From Botryosphaeria dothidea (lineage: Eukaryota > Ascomycota > Dothideomycetes > Botryosphaeriales > Botryosphaeriaceae): a stretch of DNA of 64,000 nucleotides. The notes below the pieces were generated by a model that was not told where the DNA came from, ran no database searches, and worked only from the letters and a program-made list of their open reading frames with translations. A program made the translations under genes and the position numbers. Every line of letters begins with the position of its first letter. Positions within the stretch are counted from its first letter, which is position 1. The stretch is taken from the NCBI GenBank assembly GCA_011503125.2, contig WWBZ02000040.1, positions 682,001 to 746,000 on the forward strand, given 5' to 3'. Shown here one piece after another: positions 24,189 to 34,400 of this stretch.

Positions 24189-25211
24189 ATGTCCAGAACC
24201 AACACCATCGGCGATCCATCCCCGAACCCCGGCTTTTCGACTTTATATACGACCAAGCTCTTCATCGCAACACTAGTCGCGCTCCTTGCAGTCATCCTGG
24301 CTCTGTTCACGCCTCTCTGCAGCATCGTTCCAGGAAAACTCATGTCCAGGACTGCCGCACTCCGCACAATGGCTACCGCGACCACGACTTCCTCGGCGAC
24401 AAAAGCATTTGGTCCTATTGCCCCACCAGCCGCCATGAATATCACTCCGAGACCATGGAACCAGCGTGGCCATGCTGATCATGGCTGGCTTTACACGTAC
24501 CACACTTTCTCATTTGCATCGTACTGGGCCCCCGACCACGAGTCGTTTGGCCCGCTGCGCGTCATCAACGAGGACCGAGTAGCTCCAGGAACTGGGTTCG
24601 GCACGCATTCGCACGCCGAGTTTCTGATCTGGAGCTATGTGGTGAAGGGTCAGCTGGAGCACAAGGACTCGATGGGCAATCTGGAGTACCTGCACCGCGG
24701 CGACGTGCAGTTCACCAGCGCCGGCACGGGGATTCGCCACTCTGAGTACAACCGTAACAAGAAGGACGAGGTGCACTTCCTCCAGATCTGGGCCAAGCCA
24801 GCCATCAGCAGGTTGACCCCGTCGTACACGACCCGCACCTTTCCGGACGAGCTAAAGCTGAATAAGCTGTGCCGGATAGTGGAGAGCGCAGACAGGCACT
24901 CTGGAAAGGAGGGCCAGAGCGAACCGATTCCCCTTCATGCAGATTTGAGCATGAGCGCTTCTTTGCTGGAGCCTGGATTGAAGGTTCGCCACAAGCTTGT
25001 CGCCAATGGTGAGCGGAAGGTGTATTTGCATGTGGTCATGAACGGGAGGGAGCAGCCAAAAGAAGGTGGCGCTGCAATTAAGATAGGAGACAAGATATTG
25101 AAAGAAGGAGATGGCGCATACTTGCAGGGGGTGAGGGGATCTGGTGAGGTTGTCGTTGAGAGCGTAGGGGACAAGAGAGCCGAGTTCCTTCTCTTTGACA
25201 TGGCGCCGTGA
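24189..25211 (+). CDS. Pirin-like bicupin with a hydrophobic N-terminal leader
   Basis: Intronless, 340 residues from the ATG at 24189. From about residue 75 it is a pirin: ITPRPWNQRGHADHGWLYTY, then the metal-binding cupin GTHSHAEFLIWSYVV...LEHKDS, TSAGTGIRHSE and FLQIW, followed by the second cupin. Pirins bind iron or copper through three His and one Glu, act as nuclear redox-dependent cofactors or as quercetinases, and usually begin near the cupin. Here about 70 residues precede it, including a strongly hydrophobic stretch at about 21-45 (LFIATLVALLAVILALF). Alternative ATGs at 24342 and 24369 would drop that segment. An organelle or membrane form is therefore possible. Confidence 0.85.
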   Translation: MSRTNTIGDPSPNPGFSTLYTTKLFIATLVALLAVILALFTPLCSIVPGKLMSRTAALRTMATATTTSSATKAFGPIAPPAAMNITPRPWNQRGHADHGWLYTYHTFSFASYWAPDHESFGPLRVINEDRVAPGTGFGTHSHAEFLIWSYVVKGQLEHKDSMGNLEYLHRGDVQFTSAGTGIRHSEYNRNKKDEVHFLQIWAKPAISRLTPSYTTRTFPDELKLNKLCRIVESADRHSGKEGQSEPIPLHADLSMSASLLEPGLKVRHKLVANGERKVYLHVVMNGREQPKEGGAAIKIGDKILKEGDGAYLQGVRGSGEVVVESVGDKRAEFLLFDMAP

Positions 25212-25647
25212 GATAGAAGGAGCTCGCCTCGTATCAGCTCTCTTCGTTCTCGCTCATATTGTAGATACTATTTTCGTGTAAATGTGGAGGAATTAGAAAA
25301 CGGAGTTAGACGAGACAGCACGGAGATCATAAACCAGAGTATGTATGGCCAACCACGCCAATTGATTTGCTCATGACTCATAAGCAAAGCATCTGCGGGA
25401 CAGATGTGCGCTGACATTCCATCCATGTCATCGACTCCGGGTTCCCTCTTTCGGCCTACCTCAACCGACCTTCCCCCGACTTTAGCCTAAACTCATCCCT
25501 TGGCCCTCTACCAAGACCAGCATGACCGCCTCTGCCCCGCGAACTGTCGGGAAAATGGTCCGAGATGCTGCTTAAAATGGACGCCCTCTGCGGCTCTGCG
25601 AGCCATCGTATTCCACCTCTTTGCAACCGTTTTGATTCCTTCCAAGT
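25212..25647. other. Intergenic region between pirin and GH5 genes
   Basis: 436 bases with the pirin 3' UTR and the GH5 promoter and leader. No supported gene and no clear TATA box seen. Confidence 0.45.
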
Positions 25648-27272
25648 ATGGCTACTGGCATCCTCAAAGTAGACGGAGAGAACGTCGTTGGTAATGACGG
25701 CAAACCTGTCATTCTGCGCGGCGCTGGATTGGGAGGTTGGATGAAGTGAGCTACCTTCCAATCATTGTATCGGCATGTATCCGATTCTCATTATTTCATA
25801 GCATGGAGAATTTCATCACGGGGTATCCCGGTCACGAGCATCAACACCGTGCCACCATGCTGAAAGCCCTTGGTAAGGAGAAATACGAGTTCTTCTTCGA
25901 TAAATGGCTGGAGTATTTCTTCACCGATAAAGACGCCGCTTTCTTCGCCAGCAAGGGGCTGAACTGCCTCCGGCTGCCTTTCAACTACCGCCATCTGGAG
26001 GACGACATGAATCCTCGCGTGCTCAAGGAATCAGGTTTCAAGCACCTTGACCGTGTCGTGGATCTGTGCGCGAAGCACAAAATATATACCATTCTGGACA
26101 TGCACACGGTGCCCGGCGGCCAGAATTGCGACTGGCACTCCGACAATGCCACCAACTACGCCGCCTTCTGGGACTACAAGGATCACCAGGACCGGACGGT
26201 GTGGCTGTGGGAGCAGATAGCCCGGCGGTACAAGGACAATCCGTGGGTCGCCGGCTACAATCCGATCAACGAGCCCTGTGACCCCGAGCACTGGAGACTT
26301 CCCGCTTTCTATGACCGTATTGAGGCAGCTATTCGCAAGATCGACCCACATCACACCCTGTGGCTCGATGGGAACACCTTCGCCATGGAGTGGAAGTTCT
26401 TCGACAAGAAGCTGCCGAACACTGTCTACGCCTTGCATGACTACACGGTAAGTGGAATTGCTTCGACCTCAGCTGCGCAGCTGACGTCTTTAGATGATGG
26501 GGTTTCCGAAAGGCGAGAAATACGTCGGATCTGCCGAGCAGAAGTCCAAGTTGGAACGGCAATTCGTTCGGAAGGCCGAATTTATGTATAAATTCGAGAC
26601 GCCAATTTGGAACGGTAGGCCCACGAATTCCTCGTTTCTATGGTCTTTCATCTGACATGACCAGGTGAATTCGGCCCCGTCTACGCTTCTCCGGAGCTGG
26701 ACGCAGACCATGCCGAGGTCAATGAGGCCCGGTACAATGTCCTGTCGGAGCAGCTCAACATCTACGACAAATACAAGATACACTGGAGCATCTGGCTGTA
26801 CAAGGACATTGGCGTGCAAGGCATGATCCACACGAGCCCCCAGAGCAAGTGGAACCGCACCATCGCGCCTTTCCTGAAGCGGAAACGGGAGCTGCAGCTC
26901 GACGCCTGGGGACGCCACCCCAGTAAGCAGGTTGAGGATGTCATCAACCCGCTTGTCGATTGGATAGACAAGGTTGCGCCAGCTAGCAAGCTGCAGTATC
27001 CCACGCCATGGGCCACCGAGCGACAGATCACCCGTCTGATCAATCAGATTTGGTTGTCGTCTTGCTTGCAGGATGAGTTTGCAGACTTGTTCAAGAATAT
27101 GAGTTTTGAGGAGTTGGAAGAGTGTGCTAAGAGCTTCGCCTTTGAGAACTGCGTTCAACGGGAGGGCTTGAACAAGGCGCTCGAGGATCACAGCGCGGTC
27201 CCAGAAGTCGCTGTTGACTGGAAGCGTCCGGAATACCCAACGTCTGACCGCAGCGAGGCAATGGGCGTTTGA
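25648..27272 (+). CDS. Glycoside hydrolase family 5 protein, apparently intracellular
   Basis: Four exons: 25648-25745, 25802-26447, 26494-26614 and 26665-27272, giving 490 residues. The start MATGILKVDGENVVG has no signal peptide. Features of the GH5 (beta/alpha)8 barrel are RGAGLGGW, NCLRLPFNYRH, DMHTVPGGQN, the acid/base glutamate in YNPINEPCD, HDYT, and the nucleophile glutamate in NGEFGP, which spans the third splice junction. The C-terminal 120 residues after the barrel are helical and Lys/Glu-rich. GH5 members include exo-beta-1,3-glucanases and fungal steryl- or ceramide-glucosidases. The missing secretion signal makes a glycolipid or internal glucan substrate plausible, but this is inference. 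Confidence 0.87.
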
Positions 27273-27586
27273 AAAAGTTTCTTTGGAATGGGATCATATC
27301 CATGGGAATTGATAGTCTGATACGTATGGCCCAAGGAACTCGTTCATGGAATGAAATGAATTTCGTGGGAAGCTGAGCTCGTAAAGCGATAATGGCCAAC
27401 CAGTTTTCATGAGGTGAAATATTTACAACGTTCGCTTTCGAGACACTGCAATTCCGTGAAAAGCGTGCTTCGCTTCATATTAATACAAAATTTTGATACA
27501 AAAATGCAGGCTCAGCCTACATCGCTATCGGAATGCGGCAGCCCAAAGGGCTCTGACTAGATCCCCCCCACCATCCCTCCCTCCGC
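27273..27586. other. Convergent 3' intergenic region
   Basis: 314 bases between the GH5 stop and the stop of the minus-strand acidic-tail gene. AT-rich around 27470-27500. No gene seen. Confidence 0.45.
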
Positions 27587-28729
27587 TCACTCATCCTCGC
27601 TCTCATCCTCTTCACTTTCGCTATCATCATCCCCCCGAGTTGGGGACAGCCTCCTCAAGATGTCCATCTCCACGTCTTTTCTCCTCCACATCTCCACCCG
27701 CGCAGCCACAACTCTCTCTCCCTCCTCCGCGGCTCCCACTAGGTACTCCTCCATCCTCTTCCTCTGACTCAGGGTATCTCCCACCGCACCGCCCACGAAG
27801 ATCTTGACCTCCAGGTCCTTCTTCAACGAGTCGGCCTGGCGGTGGGAGATGCCCTCCCACACCAAGAACGCCTGACAAATCCTCGCCTTCACCCTCTTCT
27901 CGCACTTGTCCAGGCGGTCCTGGCCGTCCACCATCAGGGACCAGTCCTTCACCGTCACCTTGTAGGAGCTCGTCATGCAGTTCTCAAACGAGAAATTGAT
28001 GGTGACGGGCTGGCTGCTGCTAGGTGCCGGCGTGGGTGCGGCAGAGAGAGGGCTGTCAGGCAGAGACGACAGCGGAGAGGAGGAGGACGAGAAGCGAGGA
28101 GCAGGCCGCTCCTGCTTGCGGGCACTGCTATCCGGGGTGACGAACAGGCCTGACCCCTCCCCGTCCTTGCCCTTCTCCTCCCCGTCCGCAGCCGGGGAAG
28201 TGGCTACAGATACCTCGCTCTGCCGCACCCGCTCGCTGGCCGGTGACCCGAACGAGCTCCTGGCCCGCTTGGTGGGACTGTTGTCGGCAGCAGGCTCGCT
28301 CGTGGGGATGCTTGCCGTGTCTGGTGGTGAATCGTCTGGTGCCAGGGCCAGGAGGGCCTTGGTGGCTTCCACTTGGATGGAAGGCAGCACCTTAAAGTGC
28401 ACGTAACAGGTAAGGGCGTTCTCGAGCGAGTTGGAGAAGTACATGCCGAGATTCCACATGGCCGGGGAAACGATGACCTCCTGGTTGTCAAGGCATTGGA
28501 CATTCTGGAGGTGGATGTCAAAGTGGAACTGGTTGCGGTTGACACCGAAAATGGCGTAGATAACCTCACTCAAGTCCTGCTTCTGTTAGAATAATCAAAT
28601 AAGTTCTGCGTTGAGGGTGGAGCCAGATTGACTTGCCAGGTAGGTTTGGATCTTCATGGTGGGAAGGAGGAAAGTACGGGATTCATCGCCACACATAGTG
28701 AGACGGACCCAGGTAGTGCTGGGAGCCAT
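27587..28729 (-). CDS. Unrecognised protein with acidic C-terminal tail; GC-AG intron
   Basis: Two exons on the minus strand, 28729-28637 and 28582-27587, give 362 residues starting MAPSTTWVRLTMCGDESRTF. The 54-nt intron begins GCAAGT, not GT, and ends AACAG; only this GC donor joins the two frames without a shift. Residues 1-110 look folded (FGVNRNQFHFDIHLQNVQCL). About 110-200 is a Ser/Pro/Ala-rich linker. A second folded part follows, and the protein ends in an acidic Ser/Asp/Glu tail. No enzyme motif, signal peptide or membrane segment is evident. Acidic tails are common in nuclear histone- or DNA-associated proteins, but I cannot name the function. Confidence 0.65.
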
Positions 28730-29964
28730 GGTGTCGGGTCGTTAGGGCGGGGTTGATGAAGATCTGAGAACGGCTGAAAGCGGATTGCTCTCTGACGAAG
28801 AATAGAATATCTTGAACAAGGGATTTGCTGGATGGCGCGCGTTTCTGCGTGTGCGATGTGTGAATGAGACGCGGCTCAAGGCAATGATCCTGGTTTGAAC
28901 GAGGCGGACAGGAGTATCGACGGCGGAAAGCTGTGTTCGGACGTTCAACCCCGTGGTCAGGGTGTGCCGAAGGCTGTTCAGCTTGTGAGTGCCTTGCAAA
29001 TTGCAGAGCGCGGCGGTCCAGGTGTCAGTCTTTGTGTGAGAGATGCAGGGTTGAGCGAATTCGTAAGGCTTGCGGGTGATCCTGCTGGGCCGGCGCTTGA
29101 CGTTCCTGAAGACGGTCGTAATGTTGTTCTTGAACCGTGAGGGAGAATGCCAAGCGTCAACGAGGAAGATCTACTGATGTGGCGGTGTTTAGAATATGGT
29201 GCAGACACACCATTCTGGTTGCGCTGAACGCGTGTTCACTCAAGGGAGGAGTACCAGAAATGCGGGTGAGATGTCGACAGGTCAATGTCGTGGAGCGTCT
29301 TTGAAGACTGAGTAGAGTCGGTGTCGGGAGTGCGTGGCATAAGAGGACTTTACGAAGGCGTAAAGGGGGGGAAAGGACCAACAGGGCGTTAGGGTGAGGT
29401 TGGAGCGTTAGAGGAGTAGCTGACGAGGTGTGGGCTGGGAGCTCCGTAGAAAAGCGTGAATCAGTGCGCGTGTGACGCGGTCGCTACTGAGCGGGCGCCC
29501 TTCGGAACATACGTTACTGATCACACGTGCACTCGAGGAAATTCACACTGCGGCCAGTCAGAAGGAGATGGTTACCGCTGACGTCGCTTTACTGAGACCG
29601 CCTCGACCGCTTGAAGAAGATACACTCATATCAAAGACCGCGCTCAATTGGCCAAGACGTACATGGCACAACACTTCCAAATGAGAATTTCATGCCTAAT
29701 TGAATTCGCAGGGCAAGCGTGAGATACATGGAGATGAAGCAGTGGGAAGCGCTTTGTTTTTCTTGGCAACCGAGAAACTCCTCGCGTCCGTGACAGGATT
29801 ACCATCTTCTCAACTATACCCTTCCAGGTATACGCAGAACAGTAACATTGTGAACCCAGCACCCATTGCCGACGGGCAATTTGCAACTTGGAAAAGAAGT
29901 TGTGGGAAATCGAAAGTGCCCACCAGTCAGAATCGAGCGAACACCTATCATAAGGCCTTTCTGC
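28730..29964. other. Intergenic region, no gene seen
   Basis: About 1.2 kb upstream of the acidic-tail gene and downstream of the MYND gene. All frames are short, and none has a recognisable domain. The 5' leader of the minus-strand gene probably extends to about 28900. Confidence 0.45.
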
Positions 29965-30609
29965 TCACTGGTGTGGTTGGCAGACCTGCTTATGCTTCTT
30001 CTAGGCTTTCTTCTGACACTCGGCGTTGCAGTAGCGGGCCTGATGACAACGACCGCAGCGCAGAAAGTTCTCGTCGTACTTTTCGCAGGCATTGTATTTA
30101 TCTTTGATAGTATTAATTCTAGTGAAAAGGGACGGGTCTAGGAGGCTGAGGCCGACGACACCGAAGCGGTTAGGGGGGTGGGTCGCTTCCTCCGCGACTT
30201 GGTCGAGGCACTTGCCGGAGGTGTCCAGAGGAACGCCGTTCTGGTATAAGTCGATGGCAGTGGCCATTTCCTTCTTGGCGGTATCGTACATGCCTAGACG
30301 AGACTTGACGGCGGCCTTGATGTACTTGCGGTATTCGTCAGAGATGGTGGCTCCATGACGCATGGCGGCGGCAGCAAAGACGACGATGGCGGTCTTGACA
30401 CCCCAAAAGGACAGGTCGGCGTCGGGACTGAAATCGCCGTCACTGAGGTTATGGAACTCGGCGTCGGGCTTGCCGCTGTCGAGCTCGTTGCGCAGGCGGA
30501 CAGAGTCGTCGGGCGTGAGAAGATCGTCTACTCGGATTCTCTGGGAAAGAGTGTAGGCGATATCCAGATCGCGATCATTCTGGAAGAAGCTCTGGCCCCA
30601 GAAGCTCAT
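29965..30609 (-). pseudogene. MYND zinc-finger protein interrupted by an in-frame TAG
   Basis: The minus-strand frame starts at 30609 (MSFWGQSFFQND) and runs 202 residues to a TAG at 30003-30001. It stops inside a C-terminal MYND finger. The finger reads C-E-K-Y-x6-CGRC-x4-YC-x3-CQKKA-stop. Beyond the TAG the same frame continues with KKHKQVC, the exact H-x3-C end of a MYND domain, and then a TGA at 29967-29965. The stop sits where MYND fingers have a conserved Trp, and the Tyr (TAC, 30078-30076) sits where the second zinc Cys belongs. The upstream 160 residues look intact and helical. MYND fingers bind proline-rich partners. The gene may be decaying, misassembled, or recoded at RNA level (see findings). 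Confidence 0.75.
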
Positions 30610-31496
30610 GCTGAAGGAGCGCCAGTGAGCGGTGCAGTGAGGAATGAGTGGCGAGTGCATACACGGAGATCAAATGAGCACTTGTAGGAGATTGGTGGGT
30701 GGCGGCAGAACTGGGGAGCAGCGGCGGTGACATAAGTTGGCCGCCGTTTCGTTTGGGCAACTGCGGCTTCCCGAAGAGGCATCCGCGCCAACAAGAGCAA
30801 GCACGCTCCTTCTTTGTCCCGACCAAGCAAGCACCCACGACGTTCTCTTGTCTTCATCACTGCTGCCATCTTCTGCTTCCCGATGTCCTCATGCTCTTGA
30901 TTGGATGAGCGCACACTGGCCCGTACCCTGCCTCGCAACGCGTCGTGTGCAATCCGGACCCCGCTGGCCGCACTACACAGCCGGAAGCAGTGCTGGGAAA
31001 CCATCCAGACGCCAAACCCCATTGGTGGCTGCGGGGGCCAAACATCCCAATCAAGAAACTCAGAGCGTGCTTTTGGGAGGCTCTGCTCATGGATATGGAT
31101 ATGCTCATACACGCGTCGTTCGCGGGAGGCATTCGAAAAGGCGGGTGGTCCGTGCCCTGGGACTCGAATGTATTCCGGGATTGCGGAGTTCGTCTAGCCC
31201 GACAGGTATGCAGATAACGCCATGCCAAGCTTGTGACACATTATGGAGCCAGTGGCGCTTACGGATAAGAGTGGTAGAAAGCCAATCGCGCAATCCACTC
31301 CACTCGTCGGGCAACCCGGTCCTCCAGGCAGAACTTTATTCTTCAATTGCGAACTCCGCGCATCAATCCAAGTAAATCTGCAGCAACAACCCTTTCGTTG
31401 TCCCAACCTCAATTCACAAAACTCCTTCTGTCTCAATCAACCCTTGCAACCATCTTCAATACTGCAAAGCTTGGCACGCCTGCGATTGCTGCACCC
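30610..31496. other. Divergent intergenic region
   Basis: 887 bases between the MYND gene start and the ABC transporter start. Overlapping frames occur on both strands (the longest are 212 codons plus and 168 codons minus), but none has a domain or signal, and they contradict one another. Probably promoter and leaders only. Confidence 0.45.
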
Positions 31497-34400
31497 ATGA
31501 GCCAAGTTTGTGGAACCGATGGCTCCTTTGGGCCCGCCGTGGGGCCTTGTCGCGGAGGCTTCGACTTCACCTTGACGTTTGAGGAAAGCGTGCTTGGCCT
31601 CTTACCTCAGGTAATTCTCCTACTATTAGCTCCCATACGCCTGATGACCTTGCGCCGTCGCCGGGAGCGCATCGCAAAGAACAGCCATCTGGGCTTTCTG
31701 AAGTTGGTATGCCCTCCTCGGTCCCATAGATTTCCGTCGGAATTAATCCCTATAGATCATGAGCACTCTCTACGCCGCCTCCAGCACTCTACTGCTGGTC
31801 TTGTGGGCAAAGGCCGACAGCTACAAGACAAAGACCTCTTTGGCTTCGGCATGCTTCGAATTCCTTTCGTCCTGGAGCATCGTACTACTTTCGCGCCAGG
31901 AGCACTCAAGGGCTGTAAGGCCGAGTCATCTGCTTCAGTTTTTCCTTCTCGTGCTATTTCTCTGTGACGCTGCCAGGCTGCGGACTTTGTTCCTCATGCG
32001 CTACGATGCTGCCCTGGTAAGCTCATCCTCGGTTCACACGGCTCTGACAGGAATCTTGCTGCTGCTCGAATCCCTGAGCAAGAAAGATCTCCTTGTATCC
32101 GAGAATGACCGGAAATTGTCTCCGGAAGAGACAATTGGCCTGTTTGGACAGAGGCTGTTTTGGTATCTCAACGATCTCTTCAAAGAAGGTGCGTGGAAAT
32201 CCATCTTGTAGACATGGTAGCTGATTGTTCTTCAGGCTACCGAAAGGTCCTTCGTCCTCAGGACCTTCATAAAATTGATACCGAGCTCATTAATGAGCAA
32301 CTTGATGAACGCTTCCAACGGAAGTGGTGCGATCCAAGCAATCGATCCATGGATCATCCTCTGTTATGGACCCTCTGCTCCGTACTCAAATATGACATCT
32401 TTCTGCCAGTGTTGCCAAGGTTTGAAGGGCTACCCACATAGGTTACTTGCGACTGACCCGTGCTCAGGCTCTTGTATATGAGTACCACACTGGCACAACC
32501 CTTCCTTATCTCCGCCATGGTCAGTTACATTCAGAAGCCTGTGAACAGTACCACTACCAACGAAGGGTATGGACTTGTCGGGGCATTTGCACTTACATTC
32601 ATCGCCCTTGCAATTGTCTCATCCTGGTACACTCAGAGTGTTGCGCGCTTCTCCGTCAAGCTCCGCTCGGTCCTGATAACCTCAATCTACCACAAGGCGC
32701 TCTCAATCACTTCTCAAGACGTCAATCTCGGCTCCGCAACAGTTCTCATGAACGTCGACGTAGAGAAAGTCATTGAGGGTGTCAAAAACATTCATGACAT
32801 ATGGGCAGTCACCGTTAGTTCAGCTATTGCTTTGTATATCTTATACACCAAGCTCGGAGCAGCTTTCGTGGCGCCATTGGTGGTCGTATTCCTGTCCACG
32901 GTGCTTTCCTCTGGAATCGGTGGCAGCGTGAAGAGACGCCAGCTTGATTGGGTTGCCGTGACAGAAAGACGCGTGACCACGGTTGCGACTGTTGCTTCTT
33001 CAACGAAAGGGATTCGCATGCTTGGCCTTTCTGAAGCAGTACACAAGATGGTGACAGCCCTACGGATTGATGAGGTTGTTGCGCATCGGTAGGACTTCGA
33101 TCATCCGGGGCTTCTATTCATTCGCTGACGGCACCTCCAGACATGTGCGGAAGCTGTTGACATACGTTTTCGTTGTTTGTAAGTTTTCGCGGCTTTTGCG
33201 ATAGACCCGTCACTGACTCTTCAAGCAAACCTATTGCTACAGCTCTCCATATTCTCCACATACATCACCTTCGCGGTGATCGCCTTATACAGTGGCGATG
33301 TTCTTGACTTCGACACGCTCTTCACATCTCTGTCTGCGCTGAAACTGGTAACGTCTCCAATGCTCTTAGTGCTCCAACAAATACCACATTTCCAGAGCGC
33401 AGCTGCCTCGCTGTACCGTATAGAGATGTACCTGGCGGATCGAGAAGACTTGGAAGCTACTCGAGAAGGGCCCGTGCGCCTCAGATCCGGCAGCGATATT
33501 GAGATGACACGCGTTCGTCATCGTACTCTACGTTCGAAGGTCTTCCGAACCCTTAATGCTGCTTTCGGCATGGATCGTATACGAACTCTACTGCATGGCA
33601 TTACCCTGGAAATTAACGAAGGCTCTTTTACAATGATCGTAGGAAAAGTCGCTTCCGGAAAATCGGTACTTCTCCAATCGTTGGTGGGCGAAACCGTGGT
33701 GTTGAGCGGCAGTGTGGAAACCAATGGTTCTGGTATTTCCTTTTGCGCCCAGACGCCCTGGCTACGAAATGCCACTCTACGCCAGAATATTGTAGGAGAA
33801 AGTCAATTTGATCAAAGCTGGTACGACGCCGTGATATGGGCCTGTGGACTCCAAAGAGACTTTAAAGAACTCAAGAATCAGGACGCCGCCATGATTGGTT
33901 CTCATGGGATCACTCTCTCCGGAGGCCAGAAGAACAGGATCTCCCTTGCTCGCGCCTTGTACGCAAGAGAGAAGACAATTATTGTTGATGACGTCCTTTC
34001 CGGTCTTGATAATACGACTGAGAGCCTTGTGTTCTCTCGAGTGTTTGGTAGGGACGGTCTACTCCGCAAGATGAACTGCACAACAATACTGGCAACTCAC
34101 TCAACGCACTGGGCCCCAGAGTCAGACAGGCTGGTCATACTCTCAGAAGGCCGCGTAGTCGCCAATGGCGCGTATGGCGACCTTATCGCAAGTCCCGAAT
34201 TCCTGGAAGCTCATAGCCTACATGGCCTTGGTAAGAATTCGTCGTCGAGCTCTGACTCTCGTAAGGACAATGGCGAAGAGGACGCGGACGAAAACCAGGC
34301 ATTTCCCCTTGCCACTGCTGCTGAGATCGAGTTGAATGATGGATACGACAGGCGGTCCGGCGATCTCGGCACGCTCATTTATTATCTCAAAGCTGTGGGA

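Noticed and set aside
29982..30003. A tiny intron removing the TAG of the MYND gene (GTGTCAG...CCTAG)
   Set aside because: It would be only 19 nt long and would delete conserved finger residues, so it cannot be a real intron.
31140..31170. Possible tRNA T-loop (ACTCGAATG)
   Set aside because: No matching acceptor, D or anticodon stems around it.
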